Assembly (NCBI GenBank): GCA_003427395.1
Contig: BFEA01000288.1
Span: forward strand, 1,859,389-1,894,568
DNA length: 35,180 nucleotides
Direction of reading: 5' to 3'
Source: Chara braunii
Lineage: Eukaryota; Streptophyta; Charophyceae; Charales; Characeae
Shown: positions 18,592-29,176 of the stretch, piece by piece
Layout: every line of letters starts with the position of its first letter
Position numbering within the stretch: position 1 is the stretch's first letter
Program-made: the position numbers and the translations under genes
The notes under the pieces: model-generated
Told to the model about the DNA's origin: nothing
The model's database searches: none
The model's input: only the letters and a program-made list of their open reading frames with translations

Positions 18592-18903
18592 AATCGTAGG
18601 ACGGTCAAAAATATCACGTTTTGTGTCGATCTAATCCGTCTTTCGAGATCGTTTGTCGTGCACACTGGAGAACATGAAACTACTGGTTCGAACCGAGAAG
18701 ACGGTAGCGATCATCTGAGACTCATCCGGGCTAACCATTTCAGTTTTCTTAATTTCGGCATCGGTTTCAGAGGCAGTGGCGGTTTCCGCTACTTCTAGTC
18801 CTGTTAGCTCAACCGTTTCTTGCATCAGATCAGGAACATCACTGATGGGGGTTTCGGCTTCTTGCCTAATTAAGGTGATCATAGCGCCTTGCAGTGTCGT
18901 ACC
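18592..18903 (-). pseudogene. Pol linker between protease and RT (element B)
   Basis: Acidic linker (QETVELTGLEVAETATASET, then ESQMIATVFSVRTSSF), corresponding to element A 1190-1260 (QMMATVFSWRSDHSF). The frame is interrupted at the 5' side by the MITE-like insert beginning at 18904. Confidence 0.75.
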
Positions 18904-19361
18904 ACCGGTCACCGTTCACGGGGTCTGTGGACGGAGACCGGTCATGGAGTTCACCCCATTCACGACACGGGAGTTCATGGAGTTCACGGAGAGCGGTTTT
19001 TTTTTTTTTTTTTTTTTTTTTGGCTGGGGGGGGATGTTTTTTTTTTTTAGGAGGGTGGGGGACATCGAAGGGTAACTCCCTATAATTTTTTCAAAAAAAC
19101 AAATTCACGAATAATATTGTTTTTAATTAAAAATGGAAAAAAAAATCAACCAGCCAACATAAGCATTTTCGTTTGCTATTTTGTAGGTCATTTCGATTTA
19201 TTTTTTTTTTCTCAATGTCATCACGCTGTGGGAATTGAGGCAAATGTACCTAGGGGAGCCAAAAAAAGAAAAAAAAAAACAAAAAAACACCACTCTTTAG
19301 TGGTCGGCCCGTTCACAAAAGAAACACCAAATGAACGGTCGGTCACGTTCAAGTGACCGGT
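18904..19361. mobile_element. MITE-like insertion in element B
   Basis: It breaks the pol linker. Ends carry ACCGGTCAC (18904-18912) and its inverse GTGACCGGT (19353-19361). Both sides are dense in short GTTCAC/GGTCAC motifs (18914, 18949, 18982, 19310, 19333, 19371), a pattern of subterminal repeats seen in hAT-type and CACTA-type elements. The interior is AT-rich with long T, G and A runs and no ORF. A CAAGGCGC phrase on each flank (19392 and 18884 areas) may be a target duplication but is not exact. Superfamily not assigned. Confidence 0.55.
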
Positions 19362-19714
19362 GCCGGTCACGTTCACGGGTCCGGCATTGGCGCCTTGTGT
19401 AAGCAACAATCTGGGTTGAGAGACGGAGAGATCCAAGTACTGATCCACTGCTGATGCCGGTCTCGGAGTGAAAGCACGCCTTTGTACAAAGTGCGAGGGG
19501 GTTCCAAGAAGTCAGCCATATCCGAAATTTACAGGATCGGTTCCCCAAGAAATGACGTGGTCGGAATCTACGTTCCCATTGATGGGGGAGGAGATGTCGG
19601 TAGAGTAGGGCTAGGTTCGCTGCTACCTGAGCCGAGATGAAATGTTCGGGCGATCGCAGGGATCATACGAAATTCTTCTTTAGTTTCGTGATCGAACATG
19701 TCAACTAATTGCTC
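19362..19714 (-). pseudogene. Degenerate pol linker (element B)
   Basis: No single frame is open. LEPP.TLYKG near 19490-19510 matches the element A linker (LEPPQTLYERG, about 925-955), and ARTFHLGSGSSEPSPTLPTS near 19580-19650 is protein-like. It is best read as sequence broken by several indels. Confidence 0.5.
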
Positions 19715-20245
19715 TCATTTTTTCTCGGTAGGCATGTCTTCCTTACATTTTTGCTCGTCGTATTTGTCGTCATCAAAAAGATTCTGATCCTCGTCATTGT
19801 ATGAGGGAGAATCATCCTGGTTCGGAACCTGGATCATTCCTATCCGAACAAGACTGGGATTCTTTCGGGATGATTGAACAGAAATGCACAATGGAATCGT
19901 ATGGGGTTTTCCTCCCGTGTGCGTGAGGACAAGCTGTTTGGAATCGAAATGAATTTGCGCCCCTTCTGCCATTGCCCAAGGCAATCCTAAAAATACCGAC
20001 TAGGAATCTACATCAATGACCAGCGTGTGAACCAGCACATGCACTCGACCAACCTTGATAGCTACATTCTCAATGATCCCTAATATGCTCATGGCTTCCT
20101 CATCAGCTGATATGTAGTTGTCCTTCTTAGACAAGGGGAGAATCGAGTTAAACCGGGCCTTTTTTCTCACAGAGTCTAAGGATATTGCGACGGCCGATGA
20201 TCTAGTGTCGATAAGAGCATTGAATGGTCTTCCCAGACTCCGCAA
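19715..20245 (-). pseudogene. pro: Retropepsin (aspartic protease, element B)
   Basis: It would cleave Gag-Pol. The active-site loop is ALIDTRSSAVAIS: the Gly of Asp-Thr-Gly is replaced by Arg (AGA, 20201-20203), which should inactivate it. Then NYISADEEAMSILG, VAIKVGRVHVLVHTLVIDVD, a TAG near 20000, FLGLPWAMAEGAQIHFDS and TGGKPHTIPL, the same layout as element A 400-640. An acidic tail (DDSPSYNDEDQNLFDDDKYD) follows, ending in TGA. Confidence 0.85.
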
Positions 20246-20847
20246 TCACACTCGGCACTTTTCCATAGAACCGATCGAGCCCACACAAAGTGATCTTTTT
20301 CCACATAGGAGATCGTAGCGACCCGCGTAGTTTCAGGTGCCTCAGGCTCATTTTCAGGGGGAGAGGGAGCTTCCATCTCGTCCTCCTTCTTCTTCAGCAT
20401 GCGCTGAACACGTAAATACGTGAATCATTTTTTGTTCTTCCGACACTGCTGCAGAAGCTTATCGTTTGCTGCCTCCGATATGGTTAAGAAGTGTCCTACT
20501 GGGACAGGGACTCTGATATCCAGCTGTTTGAGTGTTTGGAGGACATCGATCTCTCCCGTTCGGAACTGCGGACCAGGTTCAGATCCTCGCTCGACCCATT
20601 CGAGCTCGTCTTTGCGAGGTCAGATTGCTCCGATCAATCCTGCCAACTGGAGATATTATGTAGGATTGACAACGTTGGCGGCTTCGGAGGATGATCCCGA
20701 AGTGGACGCGATGGGATCGACCAAAGATGCCTGCTCGGGAGAGAAAGAGGGCGGCTCGCTATCCCTGGTCGCTTCCAGCAATGCAGCCACTTGCCCTTGA
20801 TTCAAGGCGATAGGTGCGGCTGCCGGCGGGGGTTGATTCCGTTTTGG
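20246..20847 (-). pseudogene. Gag-protease linker (element B)
   Basis: Low-similarity spacer: NQGQVAALLEATRDSEPPSF just after the gag stop (about 20740-20800), and MLKKKEDEMEAPSPPENEPE (20340-20400) with VATISYVEKDHFVWARSVL before the protease. Frames shift several times, including just before the protease active site. No enzymatic domain. Confidence 0.6.
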
Positions 20848-21312
20848 CTAGGGGCAATCATGTGCAAAGTGTTCGGGCTGTTTACAGTTGTAACATTCAA
20901 TCCTCCCTACCGGATTACCCGCATGAGGGGGACCAGGGAACGCTTGACCAGATACAGGAGGGGCGGTCAAGAGAGGGTATGAAGCAGGAACGAGACGGGG
21001 AGGATTGGAGTTAGTTTTTTGTAATTTCGTCATGATCTGCTCCAATCCATCCATCTTAGAAGCTTGCATTTGGATCAGATTATGCATCCACTTTGATTGT
21101 TTAGTAGTAGCGGTATGAATCATCTTAGCCAGATGTGTGTTGGTAATAGGCACCGAGGCCGCCTCCTGGGGCGTTACTGCACTCATGGATGTTGCCCTTG
21201 GAGGGATAGAAGACTTCGAAGGAGGAAGGGGATGATAGGGAGAGGGATCCGGAAAGGGTCCGTCTTGAAAATCCTGATCGGGGCGAGGGTAAAATCGCCC
21301 CACCGCTCCGAG
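20848..21312 (-). pseudogene. gag: Gag C-terminal part with CCHC zinc knuckle (element B)
   Basis: Pro/Ser-rich region, then an amphipathic stretch (AKMIHTATTKQSKWMHNLIQ, LEQIMTKLQKT) and the knuckle CYNCKQPEHFAHDC, Cys-x2-Cys-x4-His-x4-Cys, which packages element RNA. It is in the same frame as the capsid part; a TGA at 21313-21315 separates them (consistent with CGA to TGA). The frame ends in TAG right after the knuckle. Confidence 0.9.
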
Positions 21313-21798
21313 TCACGATCGCCGTTTAGCGGCCACATCTTGGATCGTGTCTGAAATGTCCTCATCTTCCTGACCAATATACTTGAGCGTATCCAGCAGG
21401 TCTAGTTCAAGTGCTTTGGCTATAATAACAGGTAGTTGGTTCGTCTTCAGAGGAACCTTTTTTTGCAATTTCGCTTTCAGTACTGGGTTGCGAAGGTGGT
21501 CGATGAACAGATCTCGAGCGGTGTTTTCTTCCCGTCCGGATTTGTCTAACGCAGTCTGAAATCGATCCACTAAGCCGGGTAACAGTTCCCTGGGTTCCTG
21601 TTGTCGGGTTTTGAGTACGTACCACGCAACATCTTCGCTGCTTTCGTCAAACCTTGCTAGGAACGCCCTCTTAAACGTGTCCCAATCCACCCACCGATGT
21701 CTTCTAAACCAATCGTGAGCGGTGTTTCGTAGTAGCAAGGTGATGACGCGAGGAAGATCCTCAACGCCATACCCTTGAGCGTCCACGGCTTCAACCAT
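21313..21798 (-). pseudogene. gag: Gag capsid domain (element B)
   Basis: Retrotransposon gag family: LPRVITLLLRNTAHDWFRRH, WDTFKRAFLARFDE, YVLKTRQQEPRELLPGLVDR and an Asp/Arg-rich C-terminus. It forms the virus-like particle. The N-terminal part (21799-21983) is in another frame; the switch lies near 21797, where HPEAW is followed by the sense continuation one base out of step. Confidence 0.88.
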
Positions 21799-21983
21799 GC
21801 CTCGGGATGAGTATAGTTGGGATAGAATGGAAAGGTAGCGGGGATGCTCACCATCACCCGGGGAGGTGCTGCATTAGCGTCGGCCATAGGCATGTCTGGT
21901 TGGGCCTGGGCTTCAGCGGACCTCTGTCGAGTGACAAGAGGACTAAGGCGAATTGATCGTTGAATTGGTCTTCCCCTCGCCAA
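21799..21983 (-). pseudogene. gag: Gag N-terminus (element B)
   Basis: Residues MPMADANAAPPRVMVSIPAT then FPFYPNYTHPEAW, ending at the frameshift near 21797. The likely start is one of two close ATG codons near 21885-21895; the frame is open further upstream without ATG. Confidence 0.65.
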
Positions 21984-22004
21984 CTCGTCTTACTATCGTC
22001 AGAA

Positions 22005-22018
22005 CCGACACGTGTCGG
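22005..22018. promoter_or_regulatory. 14-bp palindrome beside the PBS
   Basis: CCGACACGTGTCGG, a perfect palindrome abutting the PBS on the 5' leader side. The core GACACGTGTC also occurs twice at the 3' side of element A. A role, for example in RNA dimerisation or as a factor site, is inference. Confidence 0.5.
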
Positions 22019-22029
22019 CTCCGATACCA
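22017..22029 (-). promoter_or_regulatory. Primer binding site, initiator tRNA-Met type (element B)
   Basis: On the minus strand TGGTATCGGAGCC, one base from the common plant PBS TGGTATCAGAGCC that pairs with the 3' end of initiator tRNA-Met. It lies between the LTR and gag as expected and fixes the LTR end at about 22030. Confidence 0.8.
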
Positions 22030-24650
22030 ACCTCACGCCCTGTGTTGTCTTTCGTTCGGAGTGTTAGGACTGCGGAAAGGGGGCCCTGAAAGATCAACAA
22101 GATGGGGTGTGCCAAGGATTTTGGGAAAATTGAGTGTGGGGACGCAGAGAGAACTGAAATCCCCCGTGTTGGTCGGACGTAGTAAGAAAGGAGGTCCGTC
22201 ACCGCGTGGGTTTTAGAGGAGAAAAAGGCGTGCGCGGGACTTACGACGCGGGGAAATTCAATCCAAAAAGTATCGTTGAACTTCCCATCGGGCCGTTGCT
22301 CTTCGTTTCGCGTGAAAGGGAGCGGGTACGTACTTGGTATCCCGTTTCCGGATCAAGTCCCGACGTCGCTCATTACATAACTCAGAATCTGACGTGGAAG
22401 GTCTCGGCCGCGTGGCTCTTTCCTTATGTTCATCCTCACTCCGTACTTGGTAGTGAAAGCCCTTTGATTGGCAACGCTCGAGGCGACGACGATCGCTGCA
22501 CAGTGTTAGGCCAATGGGGTGCCACTGCCGACCACGGGATGACGATCAATTCGTTGAATGGCAACAACATCGAGTAAGGCGGAAAATGCGTATTGACAAT
22601 GACAAAACCAGCACCGACAAACCCCGAGCACCGAGTTTGAGGAGGGAAATAGTATCGCCCGCCGATCTTGGCGACGACTTACCGTACGTCCCACTCGCAT
22701 ACACGTGTCATTTTCTCGTTGTACGGAAAGGGGCACGACGGGGATACGGGAGGCTGGCGTCTAGTCGGGTTGAGGCCGTCAGTCCATATGGCAATCCAAT
22801 CAGACACAAAGGTTCGCCTCAATCTTCGTTAGTCCGACAACCACAATACTCGGAAATACCCAGTCTGTCGAAAGTTCGATTACGTGTTACAGGATAACCC
22901 TTTTTAGATACAATTCACATCAGTCAGACGAATCCAAATCAAAGATGATTCAGAGAGAGAAAATGTTCACCACGATCTCGCCAAAGGCACTCATATGGAA
23001 ACAGGAGGGACAAAACTCGTACTTGGCGAGACGCGGCAATCGGTCCACGAGTGCAGGTTGCGCGTGCGGCGTCTTTGTCTTCCTGAGAAGATAGACCGCC
23101 TCTCGGTTTTTTCGCTTTTAATCGAGGGTAAGCTACAGATGTCGTGCAACATCGTGCGCAGTGTATTCAGGGTTAAAGATCCCGGGGTATTCTCCCGTCG
23201 TCACATCCCCGACAGATCTAAACACTCTTGCATTCTCGAACCATATCCAGACAACACTGTCACGGTTAACGACTCGACCATGTCCATGCATTCCATTTGT
23301 AGCAATCCTTCGGCCTAATCAAACACCAATCCATCAAATAATGGTTTTAACATCCGAGTACTTCCACCTATACTCGCGGTCACCTACCGCGGAAGGTGCG
23401 AAAATGGCAGTCATGCATCATTCAGTTCTTCGTGTGTTTTGGACCCTTGCCCCGTCATTTCAGGGTTAATCAAGCGCAAATAAATCAGACAATCATTTCA
23501 TTTCTCGGAAGATCAACAGACATACGTATTCATTCATGTCATAAAGTAGGTGGGTAGAAGAGATGCAAACCAACTTGAAGATAGAGAAAGATCACACAAA
23601 TAATTCCGAAAAGGAAAAGAATGTCCGGCTTAGCTGTCGTCGAACTGCACTGAGTCTCACACCAAAGAATAGATTCGAACCAAGAAAGCGCATCCACCGT
23701 GAAGTTCCACTATGGCCCCGGGTCATTCATCCACCCAACTCTGATCACTATCCTCATATCTTCACCGACGATCCCAGCCGTCTCGTGCCACCTTCCACCG
23801 TTGCGATCGTCACCCCGCAGACTTAGTTTCCGACGGGCTTGCCCCGATCCCACAGTTTGTCGTGGCGATCAGGCGCTCAACCAGCCAGTCTATAGTTAGT
23901 CCGTCAGGACTTTTCGACTCGCACAACACACACACCATCTAGCCACTGCTTTCCGGAAGTTGGTTGACGAGTTGAGAGAGAGATTTGCAGACGCGCTTGC
24001 GGAATTTATAGTTGTGAGAAGGGAGATAGATGCGGGGAAGAATGAAGAATGGGGTGGAGAAGGGCGAGGGAGGACTTGAGGGTAATCGCCCATCGAAAGC
24101 CATGTTGATCCTTCTTAGTTCGATCTTAGCCAATTAGAATCATCGCGTAGTAGGAATTTCCTCTTACACGGCGCTTCTCTTTGGCTAGACGGGGTGAAGA
24201 GAGGATCGACCGGGTTTCGAGCGTAGGACTTAGAGCGGGAAGAAGAAGGGTGCGAAGGATAGCGCGAAACGGGTCCAAGATTCAGACAATCAAGAAAGAG
24301 AAAAGGCGCGCGAGGTGAAAGAGAGAGAAAAACAATTACAGGGAGAGAGGGAGAGAGAGCATGGGCATGCAAAAGAGTGCGTCGAGAGGAGCGCGAGGAG
24401 GAGGGATCTCGCATGCATGGTGTCGAATACACAATCCGAAAAAAAGGCACCAAAGCAGTTGCAACTATGTTAGTTCAAAAATTGAAATCACCATATTTGC
24501 GCGCAAAGTAGGCGCAGGAAAAAAAAGTCCTACGTCCATCCATATTCCCACAAAATTCTCAGAGTTTTCCACGACGTGGCCGAGAACATTCATGTGTAAA
24601 AAGTACACGTCGGGTTCCGTTCATTCCGGAATTCCTAACCGTCGAGCCAA
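22030..24650 (-). repeat. 5' LTR of element B (upper edge approximate)
   Basis: The lower end is defined by the PBS and by the match 22022-22140 to element A 9110-9202. The minus-strand TATA region (24004-24010) gives a U3 above and about 2 kb of R/U5 below, longer than in element A (about 1.5 kb). No coding sequence is recognised in 22030-24650; open frames here are short and unlike the pol genes. A purine/pyrimidine-biased stretch (GAGAGA type) occurs at 24310-24360. No TG/CA terminus was found at the upper end. Confidence 0.6.
24004..24010 (-). promoter_or_regulatory. TATA box of LTR promoter (element B)
   Basis: Minus-strand ACTATAAATTCCGC followed by GCGCG and CTCTCTCTC, closely like the element A context at 7683-7730. 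Confidence 0.6.
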
Positions 24651-24853
24651 ATTCTGAGCCCGCTCACTAAGGCGAGTATAATTCCCATGCATATCCCAAA
24701 TTACAAAAACGGAATTTCAAGAATCAATAACTGGCAAAAATACGGACCTCAGCAAGACACCTTTCATCCAAAAAACAGAGGCGGGGGGGCTTTGTTGGGC
24801 CGAATAAGACACATCTTGATTGAAAAAGAAAAAAGAGGGGAGGGGTTCGGAAG

Positions 24854-25519
24854 ATGGTGCAGGTCCGGAAGCAGGTACGTCACACGTTAGAAGAGATTAT
24901 TAGCTCCACGACCCAGGAAGCTTAGAAGTCGATGCGAAGAGACTACATAAGTGAAATCGAGCCTCTGTCTAAGGACTCCATCTTGCACACCCACAGAGAA
25001 CTGTGGCAAGACCCCGACAAATTATTTAGTGAAGCGAACGCAGTTCTGGGCATCCAATGGAAACCTTGGAGGCACACAGAACGAGCTTGGCAAAGGCGGC
25101 CCCGGGATGACTTCCGAGTGCAGCACCTTCAGCCCAATTTCGTACTCGTCACGGATCCACAGAGTGACGGCTAATCCCCTCCATTACCCTCACAAGCTCC
25201 CCCCCCTGCCCCCTTCTTGCCACCAGCGGCGCTGGATCCACACCAATTAACACCAAATTATGCCTCCGTACTCTGCCTTTCCCCAAACATCCCACCTCCA
25301 CCACCCCTGCCCTAATCGCCCCTCACCCCCTCATACCATCAAGCCTACATCTCCCCCCCAACCTGTGGTATCTCCGAACGCAGACCAGTCACAGACAAAA
25401 GGAGCAGACGGTCTGGACTCTAAGGGTAATGATAAAAGGAGATTGAAGGAGACAAGGACACAACAACAACAACCAATAATGACAAATCAAGCCCTGAATG
25501 GAGAAATGGCTCTCTGACA
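24854..25519 (+). pseudogene. Unidentified broken ORF
   Basis: From ATG 24854 the frame reads VRKQVRHTLEEIISSTTQEA, TAG, then IEPLSKDSILHTHRELWQDP and DDFRVQHLQPNFVLVTDPQS to TAA at 25172-25174. A second open part in another frame (25260-25517) is Pro-rich, then basic with a poly-Gln run, ending in TGA. The composition suits the first ORF of a LINE, and a LINE ORF2 fragment lies next to it on the opposite strand, but I see no RNA-binding motif, so the link is a guess. Confidence 0.4.
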
Positions 25520-25599
25520 GAATGGGCGACAACAATCTGCATGAGTTGTTAAGCATGGCGAATGAAAATGAGAACAACACCCATACTGGAGGTGGCCTA

Positions 25600-26990
25600 C
25601 CCCTCTTCAAGAATCATCCCCCCCATGCTAACCTGATTATTTCGGTCAGTGCAGTTTCCTGAGACAAAGCAAGAGTGAAGGGAATATGAGCACGGAAGGC
25701 AGCCTACCCCGCTCCGAGCTCTCTGTGTAAAGCTGGGGTGGGTGTCTACCCCTCCTGGTCCATACAGTGCTTCCCCGACCGTGCGTTTGGCTCTTACCCA
25801 GGCTAGGCGAAAGAACTTTGTGTCCATTCCGTAGAATATTTTGTGATTTTTCCCCGGATTCTCGTCTCTTGCCAACGATACTGTGTTTGTTGTAACAACT
25901 AGGATTTAACGGTTTGTAACGTCTGTGTGTGATGTTCTGGGTTTTGCATATCAGACTGTTGTTCTAGCTCTTGAAGTTGGCTCATGAGAATGATTTCCTG
26001 TTGGTTGCGCTGATTTGCGAGCTGTTTGGAGAATTCGTTGCATTTTCTGGTCAAGAAGAAAAGACTGTTGTTGAACCATGTTGAGGTTGAGTGGACCTCC
26101 GGTTTGCGGTCTCTCCAATAGGCCCAAGCCTAGGCCAGATACCTCTGAAATATGGTAAGGTGAAGCAGCGAAGTATTTAACTTGTAGAAGCCAGGACCTT
26201 GGTCTAGTCTTTTCCGAAAGGTCAGGGCCACCATTTATATTTTGTTGTCCACGCTTGGGTGGGAACTGGAAGGGAATATTGCAGCTAAAGTTAGGCCGCC
26301 CGCCGAGGCTTCTTAGACTAAAATTAAATCTATTCTGGACTTTGAGAATCTGGATGGGTTATAATTGTGGAGGCAGGTGAAAGCTCGTTCTGTGGGAAAG
26401 ATACACTAAAAGGATTCGAAGAGAGAAAGGTTGCTAGTACATAAACGATTGATCATCCCTCTGTCCTCTTCGACATGATGCAGAGTGGACGGGAGCAGTT
26501 GCCAGCGGTCTAACCATCGGTCCGGGGCAGCATTGAAGTCCCCTGCCAAAATGATCGGAATGCCCTGCGGGATTTCTGCTTGGATTATTTCAAAAACAAA
26601 TTCTTGCTCTTGCACTGTAATGGGGGCATATATGCAAAAAATACAAACCACCTCGAGCTTTAGTGCCCCCAATATCCACACCCACTGACCCTCCTCCCGG
26701 TCTCAGTCTTAGTGTAGCACATCCAAGAGGGACTCCGGGGGAACCCAAATCACTGTCCCTGCCCTTGTCGGGCCGGGCGCATTCGCCCGATATGCCAAGA
26801 AGGGTCAGACCACCTTGTGTGCCCTGTGATGCTCTGGTGTGTCCAGCAGGTGGGTTTCCTGAACACAGACTACGCCGGGCCAGCTCCGTCCTCCCACTCC
26901 CCGAAGTTGGTCCCATATTGCCTGGGTTTTGCCCAGGTTGTGGGTGGCCAGGCCGTTGACATTGATGGATTTGAGGTCCAAGTCCGTGTT
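25600..26990 (-). pseudogene. LINE ORF2 fragment: endonuclease and start of RT linker
   Basis: AP-type endonuclease that nicks target DNA for L1-like retrotransposons. In order on the minus strand: LKSINVNGLATHNLGKTQAI (about 26980-26920), VVCVQETHLLD (catalytic Glu), two stops and frame breaks near 26700-26830, CIYAPITVQEQEFVFEIIQA, IILAGDFNAAPDRW (about 26521-26560), NPSRFSKSRIDLIL (about 26305-26345). Beyond that come the post-endonuclease block GPGFYKLNTSLL (about 26165-26205) and TKFFRLAWVRAKR (about 25790-25835). The RT itself is not seen; the copy is cut off near 25600. The longest intact piece is 26406-26681. Confidence 0.85.
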
Positions 26991-27221
26991 CTGCAGCGTT
27001 TGTCTCCAGGTGCTATTTCAGCCATACACAGCATTTATGCACTCCATTTGCGCCAATTTCCTCGTCACCCACTCCTGTTAATGGGCTCATAGCGAATGTC
27101 ATGACTGAAGATCCCACGATACCCCGTCATTAATAATGTCTTTTCGTAGCATGGAGCATAGGCAGGTGAGAACCTCAGTGTCGGACCAGGTATGACTAGG
27201 TTTAACCTTCTAATGTTAAGA

Positions 27222-27578
27222 GGCATTTCGTTAAAATTGACATTTCTTACTATTTTCACGAAATTGATCTTCCAAAAAAGCACAGTATTTTTTATCATTT
27301 TTTTGTGTTGACCACATTAGACCATTGATGGTTCGGCGAGCGTCCCCAGGACGCCGGATCATCTTATCTGCCTTGATTTTTTTTCATTTTTTTCGAACCC
27401 TCGGATGTATTTTGACGGTACTTTACGTTGAGATACATTAGATGGTCCGGAGTCCCCAGGACGCTGGACCATCAATGGTCCAATGTTGTGGGCACAGAAA
27501 CACGCAAAAAAATGTAGTTTTTTCTTGGATGCCCAATTTCGTGAAAATAGTAAAAAATGTCAATTTTAATGAAATGCC
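27222..27578. mobile_element. Foldback / MITE-like element with long inverted repeats
   Basis: GGCATTTCGTTAAAATTGAC at 27222 is mirrored by GTCAATTTTAATGAAATGCC ending at 27578. Mirroring continues inward for about 140 bases (ACTATTTTCACGAAATT, GACCATTGATGGT and GTCCCCAGGACGC blocks), leaving about 70 unique bases in the centre (about 27368-27438). It carries no ORF of its own. Target-site duplication was not evident. It lies upstream of the LINE endonuclease start. Confidence 0.8.
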
Positions 27579-28310
27579 AGTTTGTTGTAGTTCTAACAAC
27601 AGATTGTGTGAGACCCACGTAAGATCCGCCTCCTTATTTTCATCAAAGAGTATGTACAGATCATTGTCCGCGATTCTGCAGGAGACGGAGCCTACCCTTA
27701 TCATTGCATTTGCCCCTGGTTTCGTAGTGATTATTGATGAAATCCTTCACATCTCTCACCTTAAAAATGCCCTTCCCCTCTCCATCCTGCTACAGCCTCA
27801 CCCATGCTGTGTGACTGCGCCCCTCGGCAAGGGGTGTAGTCATTTACCTCCGACGGGGAGAGGCCCACTTCCCATCTGCCATTTTTCTTTCGGATTGGGA
27901 TCGCTAGGACCTTGTCCTCCCTGGGAGGGGGTCTTGCATGAGACCCTTCTCGATGAGGTGGCGGAGGCGTGAGCAGCGTGGGATCTGCCCTGTTTTGCTA
28001 CCTTGCTCAAATGGGGGCGAGTCGGATGAGGGGTTGGCGGGGGAGGGATTTGGGGGGGGGCGACGCCGTGAGGATACCGTCATCGCGTGGGGGCGCGTCC
28101 GCTCCCTGGGGNGGGGGGNGGGGGGGGGGTGGCTGTTGGAACTGACCATTGCAAGGACAATACGCCAGACCCGATTCCAGATCTCCTACCAGTCATCCCT
28201 TTGGGGCAAGCCCTGTTCCAGGACCTGCTTGAGACTCAGGCTGCCATCAAGCAGCTTAAACAGATCCACATACGCTTGGTCCAAGAAATCTGAGCATAGG
28301 TGAGTGTAAT
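27579..28310. other. Unassigned region with a short protein-like trace
   Basis: Minus strand: FLDQAYVDLFKLLDGSLSLK, then QVLEQGLPQRDDW (about 28180-28285), is protein-like. The plus strand of the same bases (DPIPDLLPVIPLGQALFQDL) is also open, and I cannot choose between them. A G-run with two N (28112 and 28119) is low-quality sequence. Possibly part of the LINE; not proven. Confidence 0.3.
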
Positions 28311-28551
28311 GGTTGTACAGGGCCTTCAATCAATCGTGGAGCCATTCTGCCAACGTTTTCATTGATCTCCGATATCCCCTTGTGTATCTGGGGCCCGTTC
28401 GGTCGTGATTACTTCTAGCGGGGGGATCGGGCCCTCATCGGGGTGTCTGTGGCCAGGGGCTTCAACACCTCCACCTCCATTGGTTGTGGCATGAACGCCT
28501 TTTGAAAGAGGTCTGCCGTTTAAGGAGGGTGAAAAGCTTCAATCAACTAAT

Positions 28552-28588
28552 CAATCATCAATTAATCAATCAATCAATCAATCAATTA
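28552..28588. repeat. (TCAA)n microsatellite
   Basis: Imperfect CAAT/TCAA tetranucleotide run. Upstream 28311-28551 holds no recognisable feature. Confidence 0.85.
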
Positions 28589-28640
28589 ATAGAGTTTTTT
28601 TTTTCTTTTTTCTTCTCACCCCAACCTTTTTTCTTTGGTG

Positions 28641-28781
28641 TCGTGTGTGTGTGTGTGTGTGTGTGTGCGTGTGCGTGTGCGTGTGCGTGTGCGTATGTGC
28701 GTGTGTGTGTGTGTGTGTGCGACGTGCATGCATGTGTGCATGTGCGCGCGTCTGTGTGCTTGTGTGTGTGGGTGTGTGTCC
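28641..28781. repeat. (TG)n microsatellite with GC and GA interruptions
   Basis: Alternating TG with periodic TGCG, able to adopt Z-DNA. Open frames over it (Cys-Val or His-Thr repeats) are artefacts of the repeat. Confidence 0.93.
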
Positions 28782-29094
28782 ATCGTCTAAGTGGAATTGC
28801 ATGCATATTTCGATTGCCTCGTGCTCTGACTACCTTTTATATGCAGAGAATGATTCTCCACATACATACATTACGCCTCTTTTGGGAAACAATGAGAACT
28901 ATCAATGCCATCACAACTTGTCTGCCATAGGGAAATACACACAACAGATGTGCACTTCAATAACACAAAAACGAACAACGAAGAAGATATACACAATTCA
29001 CAAAACGTCTGCCCGATTGCTCCCCTCTACCAAATCGCCGTATTTCAGACGTCTGCGGCGTGAAATCGTATCGCAGAGAGAGACATGGATAGAT

Positions 29095-29098
<4 letters not shown>

Positions 29099-29174
<76 letters not shown>
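29099..29174. repeat. (GA)n microsatellite
   Basis: About 38 uninterrupted AG dinucleotides. The Ser-Leu repeat frame on the other strand is not a gene. 28782-29098 and 29175-29483 show no gene or repeat that I recognise. Confidence 0.97.

Positions 29175-29176
<2 letters not shown>

Larger units (their letters stand above)
17906..24650 (-). mobile_element. Ty3/gypsy LTR retrotransposon B (3' part missing)
   Basis: Minus-strand order: LTR (about 24650-22030), PBS, gag, zinc knuckle, protease, RT. The RT stops inside the domain just after the catalytic region, where the hairpin repeat begins; RNase H, integrase and the 3' LTR are absent from the window. Many stops and frameshifts are present. 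The protein is clearly related to element A but from a distinct lineage (RT blocks differ at many positions). The upper edge of the LTR is uncertain. Confidence 0.9.
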
